A stretch of DNA of 64,000 nt. It comes from Amoebidium appalachense (taxonomy: Eukaryota; Ichthyosporea). The DNA is taken from the NCBI GenBank assembly GCA_963693365.1, contig CAVNZM010000012.1:1364001-1428000 (forward strand), written 5' to 3'. Within the stretch, counting starts at the first letter, position 1; each line of letters begins with the position of its first letter. Below, piece after piece: positions 21,519 to 48,477 of this stretch. The notes below the pieces were generated by a model. It ran no database searches. It was not told the origin of the DNA and saw only the letters and a list, made by a program, of their open reading frames with translations. The translations under genes were made by a program, and so were the position numbers.

Positions 21519-22814
21519 TCAACTAAGCACAACGATACGTTGGGATGAGCCCGCAGCCGGCCGTGCAGCGCCACTACTGTACGGGTTAAAACGATTGGGT
21601 GTGCGCGAGCGATAAGACATTGCGCCCAACACAAACTCGGAACTAGAGGACCCCAGAGAGCTGGCACTTCCGCTCAACTTGGGGTTAATCTCCACATCCA
21701 GCCTCGGCAGGGCATTTATAGCGCTGCTTCCGGGCTGGTGGGAGGTGGGCAAACCAAATTCGCTTCCGCAGAGGCTATCTGTGCTACTACTCAGACTCAA
21801 GCTGGTGTATGACAAAGTGTCTGCGAGAGGCCGGCTCCCATTTAAAGAAACACATCCTGTCTCGGGGTGTTGGACAATTTCATACTGGCAGGCAACACCA
21901 AACAAAAACGGTTCCGTTCTGTCTTCGGCGTCCGTGTCATGTTCCTGTTCGTCGTTTGAGCATCCGTCGTACGACTCGTGCGCGTGACGTGAGGAGGGAC
22001 TGTATAAATCCGACGTGTATGCGTGCTCTTCGTGCTGTGCGCTATGTGCATTTTCTTCGTTGAGGGTAAGGAGGTTGTCGATCATGTGAAGGTAAGGCTG
22101 TTCTGCGTGGTATTGGTCGTTCGAGCTTAGGTGGGCGTACAGGCCCTCAGCCTGCGGGTGTATCTGCTGGGCTCCAACATCCGAGCACCCACCCTCAGAA
22201 ATGGAACGCTCATACTGGTAGTGGGTTGCATGCTGTTCGAGCTGTGAAACAACGTCAAATTTGTTTTGGTGTTCGGAATGGTCAGTGAGGTCCACGTTCA
22301 GTTTGTAGTCGAGCACACGAAGCACCCATGACTCGTAGCGATTGATGTGCTTCAACGGCACGTCCGCCTGCCTCGAGAAGTCCGCGTTCGACATCACAAG
22401 GTTATCGTAGGATACCTTTTGCGTGAGTATGAGAGAGATGAGAAACAAGCAGTGGTTGCAGTAGTAGGATGCGGGGACTGCCTGCTTGACTCTGTTTACG
22501 TAAGACATGACCATGGAAAGTAGTTCGCGCATGCGGACAGTGTCCCGTGAGCGTGTTTGAAACGCGCGTAGCATTTTGAGCATGAAACCACCCAGAGAAG
22601 CGTCGTGTACCAGACCGCATCTCTGCTTTTCCCGGCACTCGAGCGTTTCCGGGCCAGACTCTGAGGCTAGTTCTTGGTCTTGCATTTGGTTAGGTGAGTA
22701 GGTTTGTTCGATTTCTCGTGTTGCATACCCTGCTGTACAGCTACACAACGCGCTAGAGGTAGGGCATGCACATGCATACCAGTCGCCTAGAGAAACATCT
22801 ACCGCTGCTGCCAT
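21519..22814 (-). CDS. PHO80/PCL-like cyclin, intronless, 431 aa
   Basis: A single uninterrupted frame, ATG at 22814 and TGA at 21519. The cyclin box lies at about residues 74-174: a first helix (GGFMLKMLRAF), then MSYVNRVKQAVPASYYCNH, NLVMSNADFSRQADVPLKH and INRYESWVLRVLDYKLNV. The last element matches the PHO80/Pcl pattern in which a conserved Asn/Glu-rich helix precedes a ...LLxxLxxxLxV strand. The first 70 residues are Cys/Ser-rich with no recognised domain. The C-terminal 250 residues are low-complexity (His/Glu/Ser-rich) and probably disordered. Family role: binding and activating a PHO85/CDK5-type kinase; the partner is unknown. The second helix differs from canonical members, so subfamily placement is tentative. 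A similar cyclin lies at 43575-45920. Confidence 0.85.
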   Translation of the reverse strand: MAAAVDVSLGDWYACACPTSSALCSCTAGYATREIEQTYSPNQMQDQELASESGPETLECREKQRCGLVHDASLGGFMLKMLRAFQTRSRDTVRMRELLSMVMSYVNRVKQAVPASYYCNHCLFLISLILTQKVSYDNLVMSNADFSRQADVPLKHINRYESWVLRVLDYKLNVDLTDHSEHQNKFDVVSQLEQHATHYQYERSISEGGCSDVGAQQIHPQAEGLYAHLSSNDQYHAEQPYLHMIDNLLTLNEENAHSAQHEEHAYTSDLYSPSSRHAHESYDGCSNDEQEHDTDAEDRTEPFLFGVACQYEIVQHPETGCVSLNGSRPLADTLSYTSLSLSSSTDSLCGSEFGLPTSHQPGSSAINALPRLDVEINPKLSGSASSLGSSSSEFVLGAMSYRSRTPNRFNPYSSGAARPAAGSSQRIVVLS

Positions 22815-24443
22815 TTCCGAGTGAGGTGGACAGTGTTACAGTAGGGCTAGGCTTGACAACAAACGGAGTCGAGAACTGTGAGTGGGTGCGGTGAATCGAC
22901 ACCTTTTTGTCACTGCCGCGGAGGCAAGAAAACCCGGTAGCCCATTGGTCAGATGCATGCATGATAGACAGCTAATCAAAACAGAGTAAAAGTCAGGGTT
23001 GGGCTTGGGTTGGCCAGCTTAACCGTATTGTCCTTTGGCAAATCGTAACGGACAGTTTCTTAATCATTACGGGGGGGTTCTTGGGGATCTGCAAGCCCAG
23101 TTAAAACGCCCCTCCAATCACAAAACTCAAAATACGCGTTTCTACAAGTATCGCAAAATTACAAGCCCTGGACACTTGTCGGGGTTCGATATTGCTCATG
23201 AGAAGCGCTGTAGATATGTTCTTGAACAGAAATATTGAAAAAATTAGGTACAGTCAGATATTAGGGGGCCTTAAAGCGTTTATAATGCTATAAATCTGAT
23301 ACGAAAGCTGTTACGATGGCACCCTAACCTTATTCGTATCGGGGTCTTTCGTCAATGGTAATTCAGTACGACGATTTTTTTTCGTAATCCCCCCCCCTGG
23401 TAAAAGTGGATTTTATTGGTTCCCGCCCAGGCCGAGCCCGTTAGCAGGAGATCTATGATCTCAGCTCCGGCCCATAAGTTCTTGACTTCCTCAAGATAAA
23501 GAAAAGCGTCAAACCCGTGTTGAAAATGGAGAGGAGAGAACATTCCGTTGTATGAAATATCAACCAGTTGTAGCAATTAAAAAATCTCTTTCAGAGTACT
23601 CTTCGACAGCGTGACAGCGTCGTGTATCAAGGCAAACATATGGGCCGGTTTTGATGCCAACTTATTTATCCAATCAGGATTTTTCAAAGCTAATGACCGT
23701 TGCGGCTATTGCCGTTCAGATCTTTCAGCGGATTGGTAGACATAGCCTCCACCAGATCGCTACCGGCGAGGCTGGGCCGGTGATATATCGCGCCATCTTT
23801 ATATGTCACAATTAGAATCTAATATCATAAATCACATAGATAGCCTCTTGTTGCACTGTAGCCTGACCACAACAAAACAATCATAGATAAGCATATACGC
23901 CCTATAAGACCTTTTTTGTTGTGCTGTGCTAGGCCATATCTATGTTGTCGGGTAGGTAGGCCGGCCGCGTGTGTTTTCTCTCGCCCTTTTCTTCATAATA
24001 GTATTTTACGCTAACGCTAAGCGCTTCTAGATATGATTGGGTCCAGGTCATCTAGTTGCCCAGGCGATCTATTCGTTATCCAATAAATTTTCTTGTAGTC
24101 AGTAGTCTGAGCAAATTTAGACCTGCTTCGAGCTGATTGGCTGTTTGGACTGGCGGAAAAATCAAATCCTCTCTGTGCAACAGTTGGGAACGTTATCCAA
24201 ACGTGCACAGCGTCTACATAGATCTGAAGTTATGATGAACGCCGTTACCGTAACACATGTGCTTGATGTCTGAGCGTGACAAATCTTCATATTCTCATAT
24301 ATGAGTCATTAGGAATGCTGCTAGCTGGTAAATGAATTCAGAGTTTTCCCACGTGATCAGCGCGCGAGGAAATATATACGCAAAGATGATTATGGCTTGG
24401 CGGTGTAATCGGTTTCTGGTGTCTCCTGCTCGCACGGTGTAAT

Positions 24444-24844
24444 ATGTGTGGGGGGCGGTTTACTCGCGGCTGCATATCTATAAATAAATGCAACCTGTTA
24501 GCTAATGTATTAGAACCGGAGGTTATTGGCGGTTTTATTCTCTTTTCTTCCTCTCTTCCTCAATATATCCGTTTTAAGATAACTATCCTAGATCACCTTA
24601 TTAATGCTGCACAGTATGATATTGTGATCCGGTGCCTTAACTTTCTTTCGGAGCTACCGATGCTAGCCTCTGCTTACCCATAATATGTAATAGGGGTGTC
24701 ATATACTACGATGGCGCTCATTGTTGCCTAGCATGTACATATGTCACTGGCTGCATTTGATTGGCTGTGCTGGAAAACGCAGTAGGCCGTCGAATGTGGC
24801 TGGGCCTCCGGCAGTGTCCACGCAATAAAAAGTGTGTAAACCCC
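24444..24844 (+). mobile_element. 3' remnant of a LINE-like element
   Basis: A 79-residue frame (24444-24683) aligns with the C-terminal end of the LINE copies at 36318 and 41945. Both have a Cys-containing RGCI/RSCI motif, then NKCNLLANVLEP versus AKCSLIDHIIP, and an ending YDIVIRCLNFL versus YDLFIRCIDWL. The sequence continues to GTGTGTAAACCCC at 24844, resembling the GCGTAAACCCCC 3' terminus of the other copies. Diverged and 5' truncated. Confidence 0.6.
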
Positions 24845-25959
24845 AAATATATGTACGCGTGGCTGTATGACTGCATGTACATACAGATATCTAATTATTA
24901 CGTGGAATAGCTAAGGAACTCATGCTCTCTCAAAGCTTTGTCTCATTACAAGTTTCTAAATCATCATTTCTCGGTTTGATTGCGTCGTCGCATGCATTTT
25001 TGTGGGCTACCACGACGTATTGAAATTGTCAACGAATTTGTAACATAAACCAGTATACGCAATATTAGTGATATCATCATGTACCATATGCATGTCGCTT
25101 GATAAACAAGCTCATCATGAGCTGTAATTGTTGATAGATAGTGAAGTCACTGATGCATCTGTTGTTACTAAAACCCAATCGGTCTTCACAGCATTCGACT
25201 CCCAGCCATGGAGGCCGTTGGCCAACGCAAACACGTGGCTTTGACACTTTGAAATTGCTTATACAAGACTTTCCCGGATTCACTGATATCCTGGCCCAGG
25301 GGCTACCATGCACAGCATGATGATGTTTATTTATCCAACGTTATTTATGTATACGCCTTACATGATAATTACCGTAACGGACGGCCATGGGTATACCTTT
25401 TCATGCCGCTTCAACGAATAAATTCTTAAATTTGAAATTCCCGGGAAGTAAGGTTTTAATTAATAACACTCGAATTTAGCCGTGTCCTGCACGCTTGCAG
25501 CTGACTACAAATTGAATCTTCAGTAGAATTCAACCCTGCTATCATAAAAAAGATGTCAAGGTTCATAAACACACCAGGCACTAGATTTCTAATTAATGTA
25601 TGTTGTCATTCATTCCTAATGATCATGGCGGCCGAAAATACATACCAAAAACATACACACGTTGACATTGTAAGGTTACATTACTGACAGCGCCGCAAAA
25701 CACAATGATCAACCCCCCCCCCCCTCCCCCTCCCTCTCCCCCCCCCCCCCCCTCCCCAACCCCCCCCCCAAAAAAAAAGAAAGAAAGAAAGAAAGAAATG
25801 GAAAAAAAAAAGCTGATAATAATTTTCAATAACCAGAAAAATCATAAAACAAACCGCCATTAACAAACACCGCCTTGCAAATGCCCCCTACATTAACATT
25901 CGGTTATCTGTTCATTGGCATTTTTTGTGCCAGTATGTGATATGCACAACATGTAGGAG

Positions 25960-25999
25960 AGAGGAGAGAGAGAGGGGGGGGGGGGGGGGGGAGGGGGGG

Positions 26000-26048
<49 letters not shown>

Positions 26049-26340
26049 GAGAGAGAGAGGGGGAGGGAGAGAGAGAGAGAGAGAGAGCAGGGACGGAGGG
26101 AGGGAGAGGGGGAGAGAGAGAGGGAGAGAGAGAAGGGGGGGGGGGGGAGGGGGAGAGGGAGAGGGAGAGGGAAAGGGAGAGGAAAAGGGGGGGGGGGGGG
26201 GGGGGAGGGGGAGAGGGGGAGAGGCAGAGGTGGGGAGGAGGGGGGGGGGGGGGGGGGGAGGAGAGCGGGATGGAATGAGCTTGTGTTTGAGCGAGCAAAC
26301 CCGGCGGAAGGGACGGAGCAGCAGTGGAGGTAGGGAGCGA
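25960..26340. repeat. Long homopurine tract (G runs and GA repeats)
   Basis: About 380 bases almost without pyrimidines on the plus strand, including a G-rich run around 26000-26047. Such mirror-like purine strands can form triplex or G-quadruplex structures. It encodes nothing convincing. Confidence 0.85.
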
Positions 26341-26629
26341 GAGAGAGAGAGTGTGTGTGCGCGTGAATATGGGGGCGCACACCGTAGCCACATTAACAAT
26401 GATGAATTGAATCACAGACAGCACAATTGATACTTTCACCAACATCAACCAACACTAAAATCAAATGAAACCATCTAATAGTATAATGTAAGTAGCAAAC
26501 ACCGACATAGCCAAGCTTTAAAAAATAACCATTCTAAGAGACCACCACACGCCACGTGCACACACTAAACCCCACCTTTCGACACCAGTGCTGCTGCAAT
26601 ACTTAGAGGACGGTTCTTTGAGGATTCCG

Positions 26630-26722
26630 AGTCGGGCCAGACCCGAAGCCGCGTTACGTCTTAACTTAATATTGGCTTGATGGGCACCAAACAGCGTTTT
26701 GGCCCGAGTCGAAAGGGCCCAT
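26630..26722 (-). repeat. Short dispersed repeat (GGCCAAAACGCTGTTTGGTGC type)
   Basis: On the minus strand it carries CTCGGGCCAAAACGCTG, TTTGGTGCCCATCAAGCCAAT and downstream GGGTCTGGCCCGACTCGG. The same order of blocks appears at 16315-16410 (+), and a shorter version at 36245-36302 (+). Confidence 0.55.
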
Positions 26723-26766
26723 TATATCAGCCTAGAAGAGACGCTCTTTAAAGATAGCTCAATGAT

Positions 26767-41193
<14,427 letters not shown>

Positions 41194-42138
41194 ATTGAAA
41201 GTGGAGCGAAAGAAAAATTTAGCATCTTAGGGTCTATCGGTTGGACAACCATGCGGCCAACATAAGATCTTAGACTGTCAGCCTAGATTCAAGGAAAGGC
41301 GAAGGGTTTCTTTCGGTCACTTTTGAAACCCACGTTCAGTATGTTTTAAGAGCTATCTCACGTGAAACCAACAACAAAAAAAAAACGCTTTATGTAATGC
41401 AAAAGGAACCGGTTACGAATGGCTCGTCAGCATCAGGTGTTTTGGGAATGCACACCCAGATCCAGCCTCGTTTCGAAGCACAGAGTAAACGGTGCTTTTC
41501 CAGACTAAAGCGATTATAGGTTTACGGGTGGTGCCGGAGAAACAGTCCAACCTTTTTTTCAAAAAAAAGTAGCTTTCAGACACTTCATTACATATACACA
41601 GGGGACTGCAGATGGACGTGTCAATGTGCTGGGTACATAATTGTCAATGATCGTTCTTGCAAGCTAACCTGAGCTTCAATTTGCCTGTACAAATAAAGCT
41701 TCAACGTTACTGCTCAAGGCCGTATTAATGCATGTGTATGACTAGTCTCTCTAACAATAATTGCATAAGGACTTTGTGGTTCACACCTTCATTTGACAAA
41801 CGAAAACAGCACAGAGCTGTCTCAGTCTCAGCTCTTGACGACAGTCACAGGCTGACAGCTGATTCGTCAGTTAGCCATTGTATTACGTCAGGATGACGCC
41901 ATCACCCCTGTACATGTCGACTGGTCAGCAAGGCCTCCTAAAGGGGGTTTACGCTGTTTACTCGAGGCAAAGAGAACCAGTCTCAGGTATGGGGGGGGGG
42001 GGTTTGCTCGGAATATCCCCTCAGCGGTATATCATGATCACGTACATAGATGTCGGGTGGTGACTATATATCAGGGTTTACTTTCTCTACGAGACACCAT
42101 AAAGACTACAAGGAGAAATCAATTAGTTGGGGTTCCCC

Positions 42139-42186
<48 letters not shown>

Positions 42187-42218
42187 GGGCTCCCCTCGGG
42201 ACACTCGGTATCAGCTGG

Positions 42219-42271
<53 letters not shown>

Positions 42272-43574
42272 TGTGTGTGTGTGCGCGTGCGCTATAATTT
42301 TGTAGTGATGTGTTTCTCAAGCCAATCAATACATCTAATAAACAGGTCGTAGTTACGCGTGTTTAGTATAAAATCAAGGATGTTGTAATTTACAGGTAGG
42401 CTATCTTTCTGGGTGTCTGTTGTGAATGTGACGTGTGTGTGTTGCGGTATTATGTGGTCTATCAAACTACATTTGGCGATACATGACCGGTTAAACTGGT
42501 GTGTGTGTGTGTTGTTTGGGCATGCAAATGATGCCACCTTATACTTATTAGATCTCCACTGTATAGCACGTGTACAGTAAAAGCGTGGTAATTGATCAAT
42601 AATACCATCAGCTAGAGAAAGACCAGTTCTACAGGAAGGTAATATGTATTTAGGTGTTATACACTTGCGAGTGTAGGTGTGCTATTTAGGAGGCCTTGCT
42701 GGTCAGTGCTGGCTCATTGGGATTTCTTCGTTTTGTGTGGAGAAAAAAATCGGCCGTGGTTGTGTGTGTAGTGTATACAACAATGTGTCACATGATACCC
42801 GTTTGCAATTGCACGAGGTTTGAATTTATCGCCTTTACTGCTTTGTTGCTCCGACGTACTTCAGGGCAGTCAGCACAGCTGACCCGGGTGCCTTTGCCTT
42901 GTGTAAACTGTGCCCCTCCGTGGCAACCTTCATAAATCTGCATACAAACACAGTGCTAGCTTGAAGGCACATACATAGCTCACTATATGTGAAGGTACAG
43001 AACATACCACATGAACATAACTTAAATAGCAACACCCTTTAGGCAGCCATTTGCTCTAAAGCGCCTGGCTTTCCGTGCATACAAATCCAGCGCCAAATCA
43101 ACGGGACAGAGCTTACCAGAAGCTCAAGCAGCAAGGCTATATCAAAGGTAATCAACATACCAAATAGCTCCAGATAAATTTAAATGATACGGGAGTATGG
43201 TGGTAGCAAACTGTGTGGGAAGTGGGAATGTTGTACAGTATGTAATAATATTTAGAGTTGTACAGTTATTACCAAAGACAAAAGCTGCACAGGTGTTTGT
43301 CCTTATTTCCCAAACGTGCACATAAAAAGTGCCACCCAACTCTACGTTGGTGTGTTAACACATAATGTATGCAGCAATTACACAAACCCATATTGTGTGT
43401 CCCGTGTATACATTACTCGCTACTCTCGTCTCCCAAACCCTAAAAAGTAAGAGAGGTTCCAGCAACCAAAAAGAAGAAACTACGGTGTATTGGAGCCACT
43501 ATATGCCATGTTGTGTGCCCGTGAGAAAATAAAAATAAAAATACACATACCAAGTGTGTGGCCCTACGGCCCCA
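41194..43574. other. Intergenic region between DAGL and the three-exon cyclin
   Basis: 41194-41920 is the DAGL 5' flank, with no clear promoter element. LINE copy 2 follows. 42702-43574 is unremarkable mixed sequence forming the 3' flank of the cyclin gene. Confidence 0.6.
41926..42701 (-). mobile_element. Second, shorter LINE copy bounded by inverted repeats
   Basis: 41945-42673 is closely similar to the 3' half of the LINE at 36318: the same C-terminal reading frame (42292-42537), the same (CA)n and poly-A in the UTR, and the same 3' end GCGTAAACCCCC. It is 5' truncated after TTGCGAGTG. It is flanked by a perfect 16-bp inverted repeat, CAGCAAGGCCTCCTAA at 41926-41941 and its reverse complement at 42686-42701, rather than a direct target-site duplication. 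Confidence 0.8.
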
Positions 43575-45920
43575 CTAGTAGGCTGCATGTGAGAAGTACG
43601 AAGACCAGGTAGTGGGCAGCCCGCCGTGGGCAAACCCGGAAACATAAGGCTGACAGTTGGGATGGGGAAACGACGAGAAGAAGACCGAATTGGGCTCGCT
43701 AGTGCACGTCGCTCCGACAGACGCAGACGAATCTCGTCGAGCTTCGTTTGCGAGGGCATTGCACAGGCAGGGTCCAAGTGAAGCACAAAGACGGCAGCTG
43801 TCCAGAGGGAAAGCTGCCTTGTCAACAGCGGGAGGGTGAGGGAAGGGGGGTGCCCACACCTGCGCAAGCCTCGGTGCACCAACACCCGTATACGCCATGC
43901 GGGACATATCCGTCGGGCATGAGGGCATACGCGAGAACCTCGGCCGCTCAAACTCCACACCGAGCGAGTGGTGACGCAGTGGGCTGGCCTCACGAGATCC
44001 CATTCCATATTGTCCTCCATCGGCACTTAGACGCTGGGAGGGGAAGACCATGGCAGATGACGGACTTGAGGCCTTGGAGGGCAGGTTGCTCAGTGGGGGC
44101 GTAGGCAGATACTGGAAGAAGCTGAACGCAGGCGGGCTTGCTGCGGTCGGCGTTCGGATGTCCATGTCCAGGCGTGCAGCCACGTGCGCCTGTAGAGGAA
44201 GAGAGCGAAGTGTCAAAAACATGCTGGAAAGCAGAGACTTCTACACTAAAGGCACAAGACATATCACATCTTCCATGGCAAAATTGACCTAGAGAAAGGG
44301 GAGGCAAAACACCCAAAGAAAAGTGCAGGCATCCATCAAACTAACTAAGGTTTACTGTGCATAGAAAGAAACGGCAAAAGAGGAAGATAGACATCGTGAG
44401 CGGGAAAGTTACCTGCGCAGGCCGCACAGCAGGGTGGCGATCGGAGCCTGAGCTGGACCAGAGCTCATACTGCTGGCCCTTCTCAAGCTGAGCATCAAAC
44501 GGAGAGCTTTCACGATGGTTGTCGGCAGTCCTCGGCAGTGACCGAATAGGCGAAGGCGTCGGAGTGAGCACACCATGTTGAGGTAACGACGCATACTCGG
44601 CCGGCCTGCAAGAGAAGGCCAATCCACGCTCAAGCTCATTCTTAGCCTCGGATATCTCCTCACAGCTGACCTCGAGGGAGTAGCCGAGGCTTGCAAGCAG
44701 CTCCAGCTCAAGTTGGTTCAGCAGCAGCTTGTCCACACCGGCAGTCTCAGCCCACTGGGCGTTGGAGTAAGGAATATCGTAGAGGAACTTGGTTGCAGCC
44801 AGCAGACAGACGATGAGAACATCGCTGGCACGACCGCCAATGCGATCCACAGGAACATTGCTCTCATCAAAGCATCTTCGAAGCCGTTGCATGTAGCACA
44901 GGGAAGCGAGAAGAGAAGTCTCGCACACTTTCAGCTCCCCGACAACGTAGGATACCTTGCGACGGAGGTAGTTGAGCTGTGCTTGGCCGATGCTCTGGCC
45001 CCAAAGCTGGCCCACAACTTCAACGTAAACGTCTGCAGGAGAAAACAGTGTGAACATTTTATCTTCGTCCACGCAATAAAAAGTGTGTAAACCCCCTTCA
45101 TCCCTACAAAAAAACTTCTGTTTCCATGGTATCACCCAGACCAGGAAACAAACACCAGCACATAAGAAAGGAAGCAGGCTTCAAAAGACTAGGATATCAT
45201 AAACAAATGATACATATATAAAGTATAGCATAACACTTCAAGACCGCCCGTATAGTGAATGTAAAGCCTGTTGGTCCATCCGCTTCTCCCTTCAACTAAA
45301 AGGATGCACAGGAGAACTGGACGACCGGCTGTCGTCACCACCCTTAATTCTTTAACAGCCCCCCCCCCCCCCCCAAACAAAAAAGAAGATGAACATAATA
45401 ATAACATTGTTCAATGATAATAAAACAAACAAAACACACGAACACACAGCAAGACAAAACAGGAGGGAGAGAGAGGAGACGAATGCAGCAACCAGCACAA
45501 ACAGACGAGAGAGAGACAGCGGTAAGACAGGTGGCTGTTGTGACAGCAAGAAAACCACAATACAGGTGGCCGGACCGAAAAAATAAATGGCCCAAATATT
45601 CTCATGCAACAGAAAGACTGTTTCACGGTGACCAAGAAAGCAAAGTCCTTTGTATTCGTACCGCAGCACTTACCAAGAAGACGATCGCTGGGGTCCGAAG
45701 AACCGAAGTTTTCCGACGCAACCATTTTCCGCTGCCTTTGCAGAAGCTGCTGCGTCCACATGGAGAAAGTGGTGGGGAACTGATCTCCCTGCCACTGCCC
45801 AGATGCAAGCTTCGAGGAAGACACAGGCAACGTGCTTGCGCTAGTGCGTGCAGAGCGACCCATGTTATTCGTTGACGCTGCGCCCTCAAAAGGGCGCCGG
45901 GGGGGTTTTGAATGGGGCAA
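43575..45920 (-). CDS. PHO80/PCL-like cyclin, three exons
   Basis: Exons: 45920-45674, 45032-44413, 44189-43575. Phases fit, 493 residues, TAG stop. The cyclin box lies at about residues 100-205: CETSLLASLCYMQRLRR, then LIVCLLAATKFLYDIPYSN, QWAETAGVDKLLLNQLELEL and LLASLGYSLEVS. This is the PCL pattern (A..KFLxD..Y.N..W....G......N.LE...L..L.Y.L.V). The tail is Ser/Pro-rich with TP/SP sites (LTPTPSPIR, PTPPLS) and looks disordered and CDK-phosphorylatable. Family role: regulatory subunit of a PHO85/CDK5-type kinase in cell-cycle or nutrient control. The start is uncertain: ATG 45920 is the first in frame, and ATG 45863 would give 474 residues. Intron 1 stays open in frame upstream of exon 2, so intron retention or an alternative start at 45135 is possible. 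Confidence 0.9.
45067..45095. repeat. 29-bp segment identical to 24816-24844
   Basis: GTCCACGCAATAAAAAGTGT followed by GTAAACCCC occurs exactly here, inside intron 1 of the three-exon cyclin, and at 24816-24844 at the end of a LINE remnant. It is probably a minimal LINE 3'-end fragment. Confidence 0.8.
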
Positions 45921-46642
45921 GAAAGCCCGTGTGTCGTTGAAGACGGGAATAGAAGCCGTTAAACAAACATCCTTTCGGTTGTGCGATATATTTGGTCGCC
46001 AAAAGTGCGCCGTTTTGAGAAATCGAACAAGTTCGAGTGAACGGTGGGGAAACGAAAGAAGGAGAGAAGGAGAGCAGAAAACACTTGTCCGCCTTTAAAG
46101 TTTAAGTTTTGCTTTGGCCTGGGAACCTTAGCGAAGTCCTAGCAGACGACCAACAAATAACGCGACTGCGTAGGAAACGGCGGACAGGGAAAAAGAGGGA
46201 GTTAGAAGGAAGAGAGAAAGAAGCGTAAAAGCGCTTGAGAATGCATGCTAGCAGGCCTAGGCACCCACAGTGCCATAGACAAACATGTACTGCCCCTGCA
46301 AAAAAACGGGGATAAGCAGTACTGCTGTGATCGGGGCGGAGAAAACGCACAAAGAGGAACGACCGAAGGGCGCCAAACATATACGTCTCGTGGCTCGGCC
46401 ACCATGTGTATGGAACAAACCGGCGCGGCAAAAACCCGTCTATTTCAAATCCTAGACGCAGCCAATCAAAGCAGCCGTTAGGTGGCGTGTGCCATGTGCG
46501 ATGATCAAAAAAGTGTCAATGCTTGTGTAAAGTGTTATACTAGGGAATAAAAATAGCTTTACAACAATACTATAGTACGCTTTTTTGCTTTTACTTGCGC
46601 CTCAATACAGTCTAAAAATAGTTGTTGGAATAAACATTTTTA

Positions 46643-46882
46643 TTGTCAAATAGCGTGAGCAACTCTACGCCAATCAAAACTTTTTATATCATGGCATATT
46701 ATGACCGTTTACATCCTCAAAAAAAATTCCGCATCAACTTGAGAAGTCAAGTTGAACGATTACATCATGTACGCAAACAAGCTGAACCAGGTCCATTATT
46801 GCACCAACAGAGAACCTATGAGCCAGAGAGCCAAGTTTTTAGGTACATAGTAATTTTAGAACTCATTATATCTACAGCTTAA
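46643..46882 (+). CDS. Short hypothetical reading frame, 79 aa
   Basis: A basic, Gln/His-rich peptide (for example RINLRSQVERLHHVRKQAEP) in mildly AT-rich DNA. A donor-like TTTTTAG|GTACAT lies near its end. It resembles no family I know and may be chance. Confidence 0.15.
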   Translation: MSNSVSNSTPIKTFYIMAYYDRLHPQKKFRINLRSQVERLHHVRKQAEPGPLLHQQRTYEPESQVFRYIVILELIISTA

Positions 46883-48160
46883 CATGGTTTGAAAAAGAAT
46901 ATTTGGTTCTGCGCGCTAATTGCAGCCTTAGGACTCAGCAGTCAGCAGTTGGCCCAGCACCCATACCAGTTAAGTATTTTTGCCCCGCTCTGAAATCCTT
47001 CCTGACATCCAATCAGGCGCTGCTTCATCAGAAAAAAAAACTACTAATATGTTGTGCTATGACATAGCACCAATAGTAAGTGCTAATCTTGTATTGCGTG
47101 AGATAATGTGCTTTTACGGAAACATTTAGACCAATTATATGTCCGCTCCTGTGTGTCACCGTCTGCCACGTCACCAAAGTTCCCGATACGTCACTGTCGA
47201 CACAACGACCGTTGGATAAGGGCCATGACCATATATAATAGCTTTTTTTCCCTGTTCATCTATTCTGTAGAGCCTATTTCAGCGATATAGTTCCATATAA
47301 AACTGAGTATATGACTATTTTACATTATTGATATTCTATCTACCTATCTTCTCAATTCATACCAGGTCAATGCCCGCGCCGGTGGCACATCATGTTTGTG
47401 CACCGGCACAACGCCGGCACGCGTGTACACTGTATGATACAATCGCCATCCTTGGGCCAAGCCTTGGCACAAACACGCGTTGGCCACGCGTACGCCGCAG
47501 CCTGTTCACGTGCACAGCTTGCTTGTGGCACAACGACGCCATCATCACAGTTTTTCTTTTGTTTTTTTACCGATGCTGTGCAAGTGAGGTGCAGTGTTGT
47601 TGGTGAAATCAAATTAGCTATTGACAGCAAGTGCTGACATTTTCAAGATGAAGGACTGATGTTTTAGTTGCGGGGACTCGGAGTCTACATAGGTGGGGTG
47701 TTGTTTGTTGCGATTGGGCTCAGTTTGTTCTGCAGGGCAGCTTAGCCCACTGCTTCGGGGTCTATGACAACTCCGCGATGTACCGATGTACCAGGACCGC
47801 TTTGCCAATGTGTATGTAGTGATCGTGCTTTTGATGCCCCTTTGTTCCTCTCTGCCCTTGTGACCGAGCTGTATCATAGTACAGGTCGCCCACTGCATGG
47901 CTTAGGATCATTTAATTTGTTGGTGCTTGTTTTGCTGACATTAACAATCTGATCTCTGGACTTTAGAACTCTAGTTTTGCAATGCATCTATACTCCCCCT
48001 CCCCCCCCCCCCCCCCCTCCCCCCCACCCTCCCACGCGCCTTCCATATCCACGAGCCCATTCTTCAACCACGAGCAACCACGAGGGAAAGATGGGCTTTG
48101 ATGAGCCTCCTTTTTTCTTGCTAACTTATTGTGTTCAACTACGTCCCCCCCCCCTCCCCC

Positions 48161-48191
<31 letters not shown>

Positions 48192-48477
48192 ATGCGCGCG
48201 CACACGGTGGCGCAACACACGACCACTGCTTTGACTCGCACACACAGCCCCACTATTATATCGGCCCGTTGTGCGTGTATGTGACTGTGTATGTGTGAGT
48301 TCAAAGATAGCTTCCCCCCCCCTCCCCGCCCTCCCGCTGGGCGGTACGCTTTGCTTGGGCATTGTAACAGTTGTTGCTCCTTTGGCCACAACTGATACAA
48401 CCGCCTCAGGTCAGTATCTGCATTCTCCTTAAGCTGTTCCTTGTCAAATTAATCATCCCCGCCTTCCTCCCCCCCCC

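Larger units (their letters stand above)
22815..26766. other. Gene-poor region between cyclin and diacylglycerol lipase genes
   Basis: Mixed-composition DNA. 22815-23030 is the cyclin 5' flank. 24444-24844 is a LINE remnant. 25715-25770 is C/T-rich, and 25960-26340 is a purine-only block of G runs and GA repeats. 26630-26722 holds a short dispersed repeat. No other exon-like frames were recognised. Confidence 0.6.

Noticed and set aside
23035-23238. 67-codon frame upstream of the intronless cyclin
   Set aside because: No homology pattern and no splice sites; probably chance.
47328-47640. Possible gene in GC-rich DNA with a 92-codon frame
   Set aside because: Both strands are open for similar lengths, no domain is recognisable, and no convincing splice partners exist.
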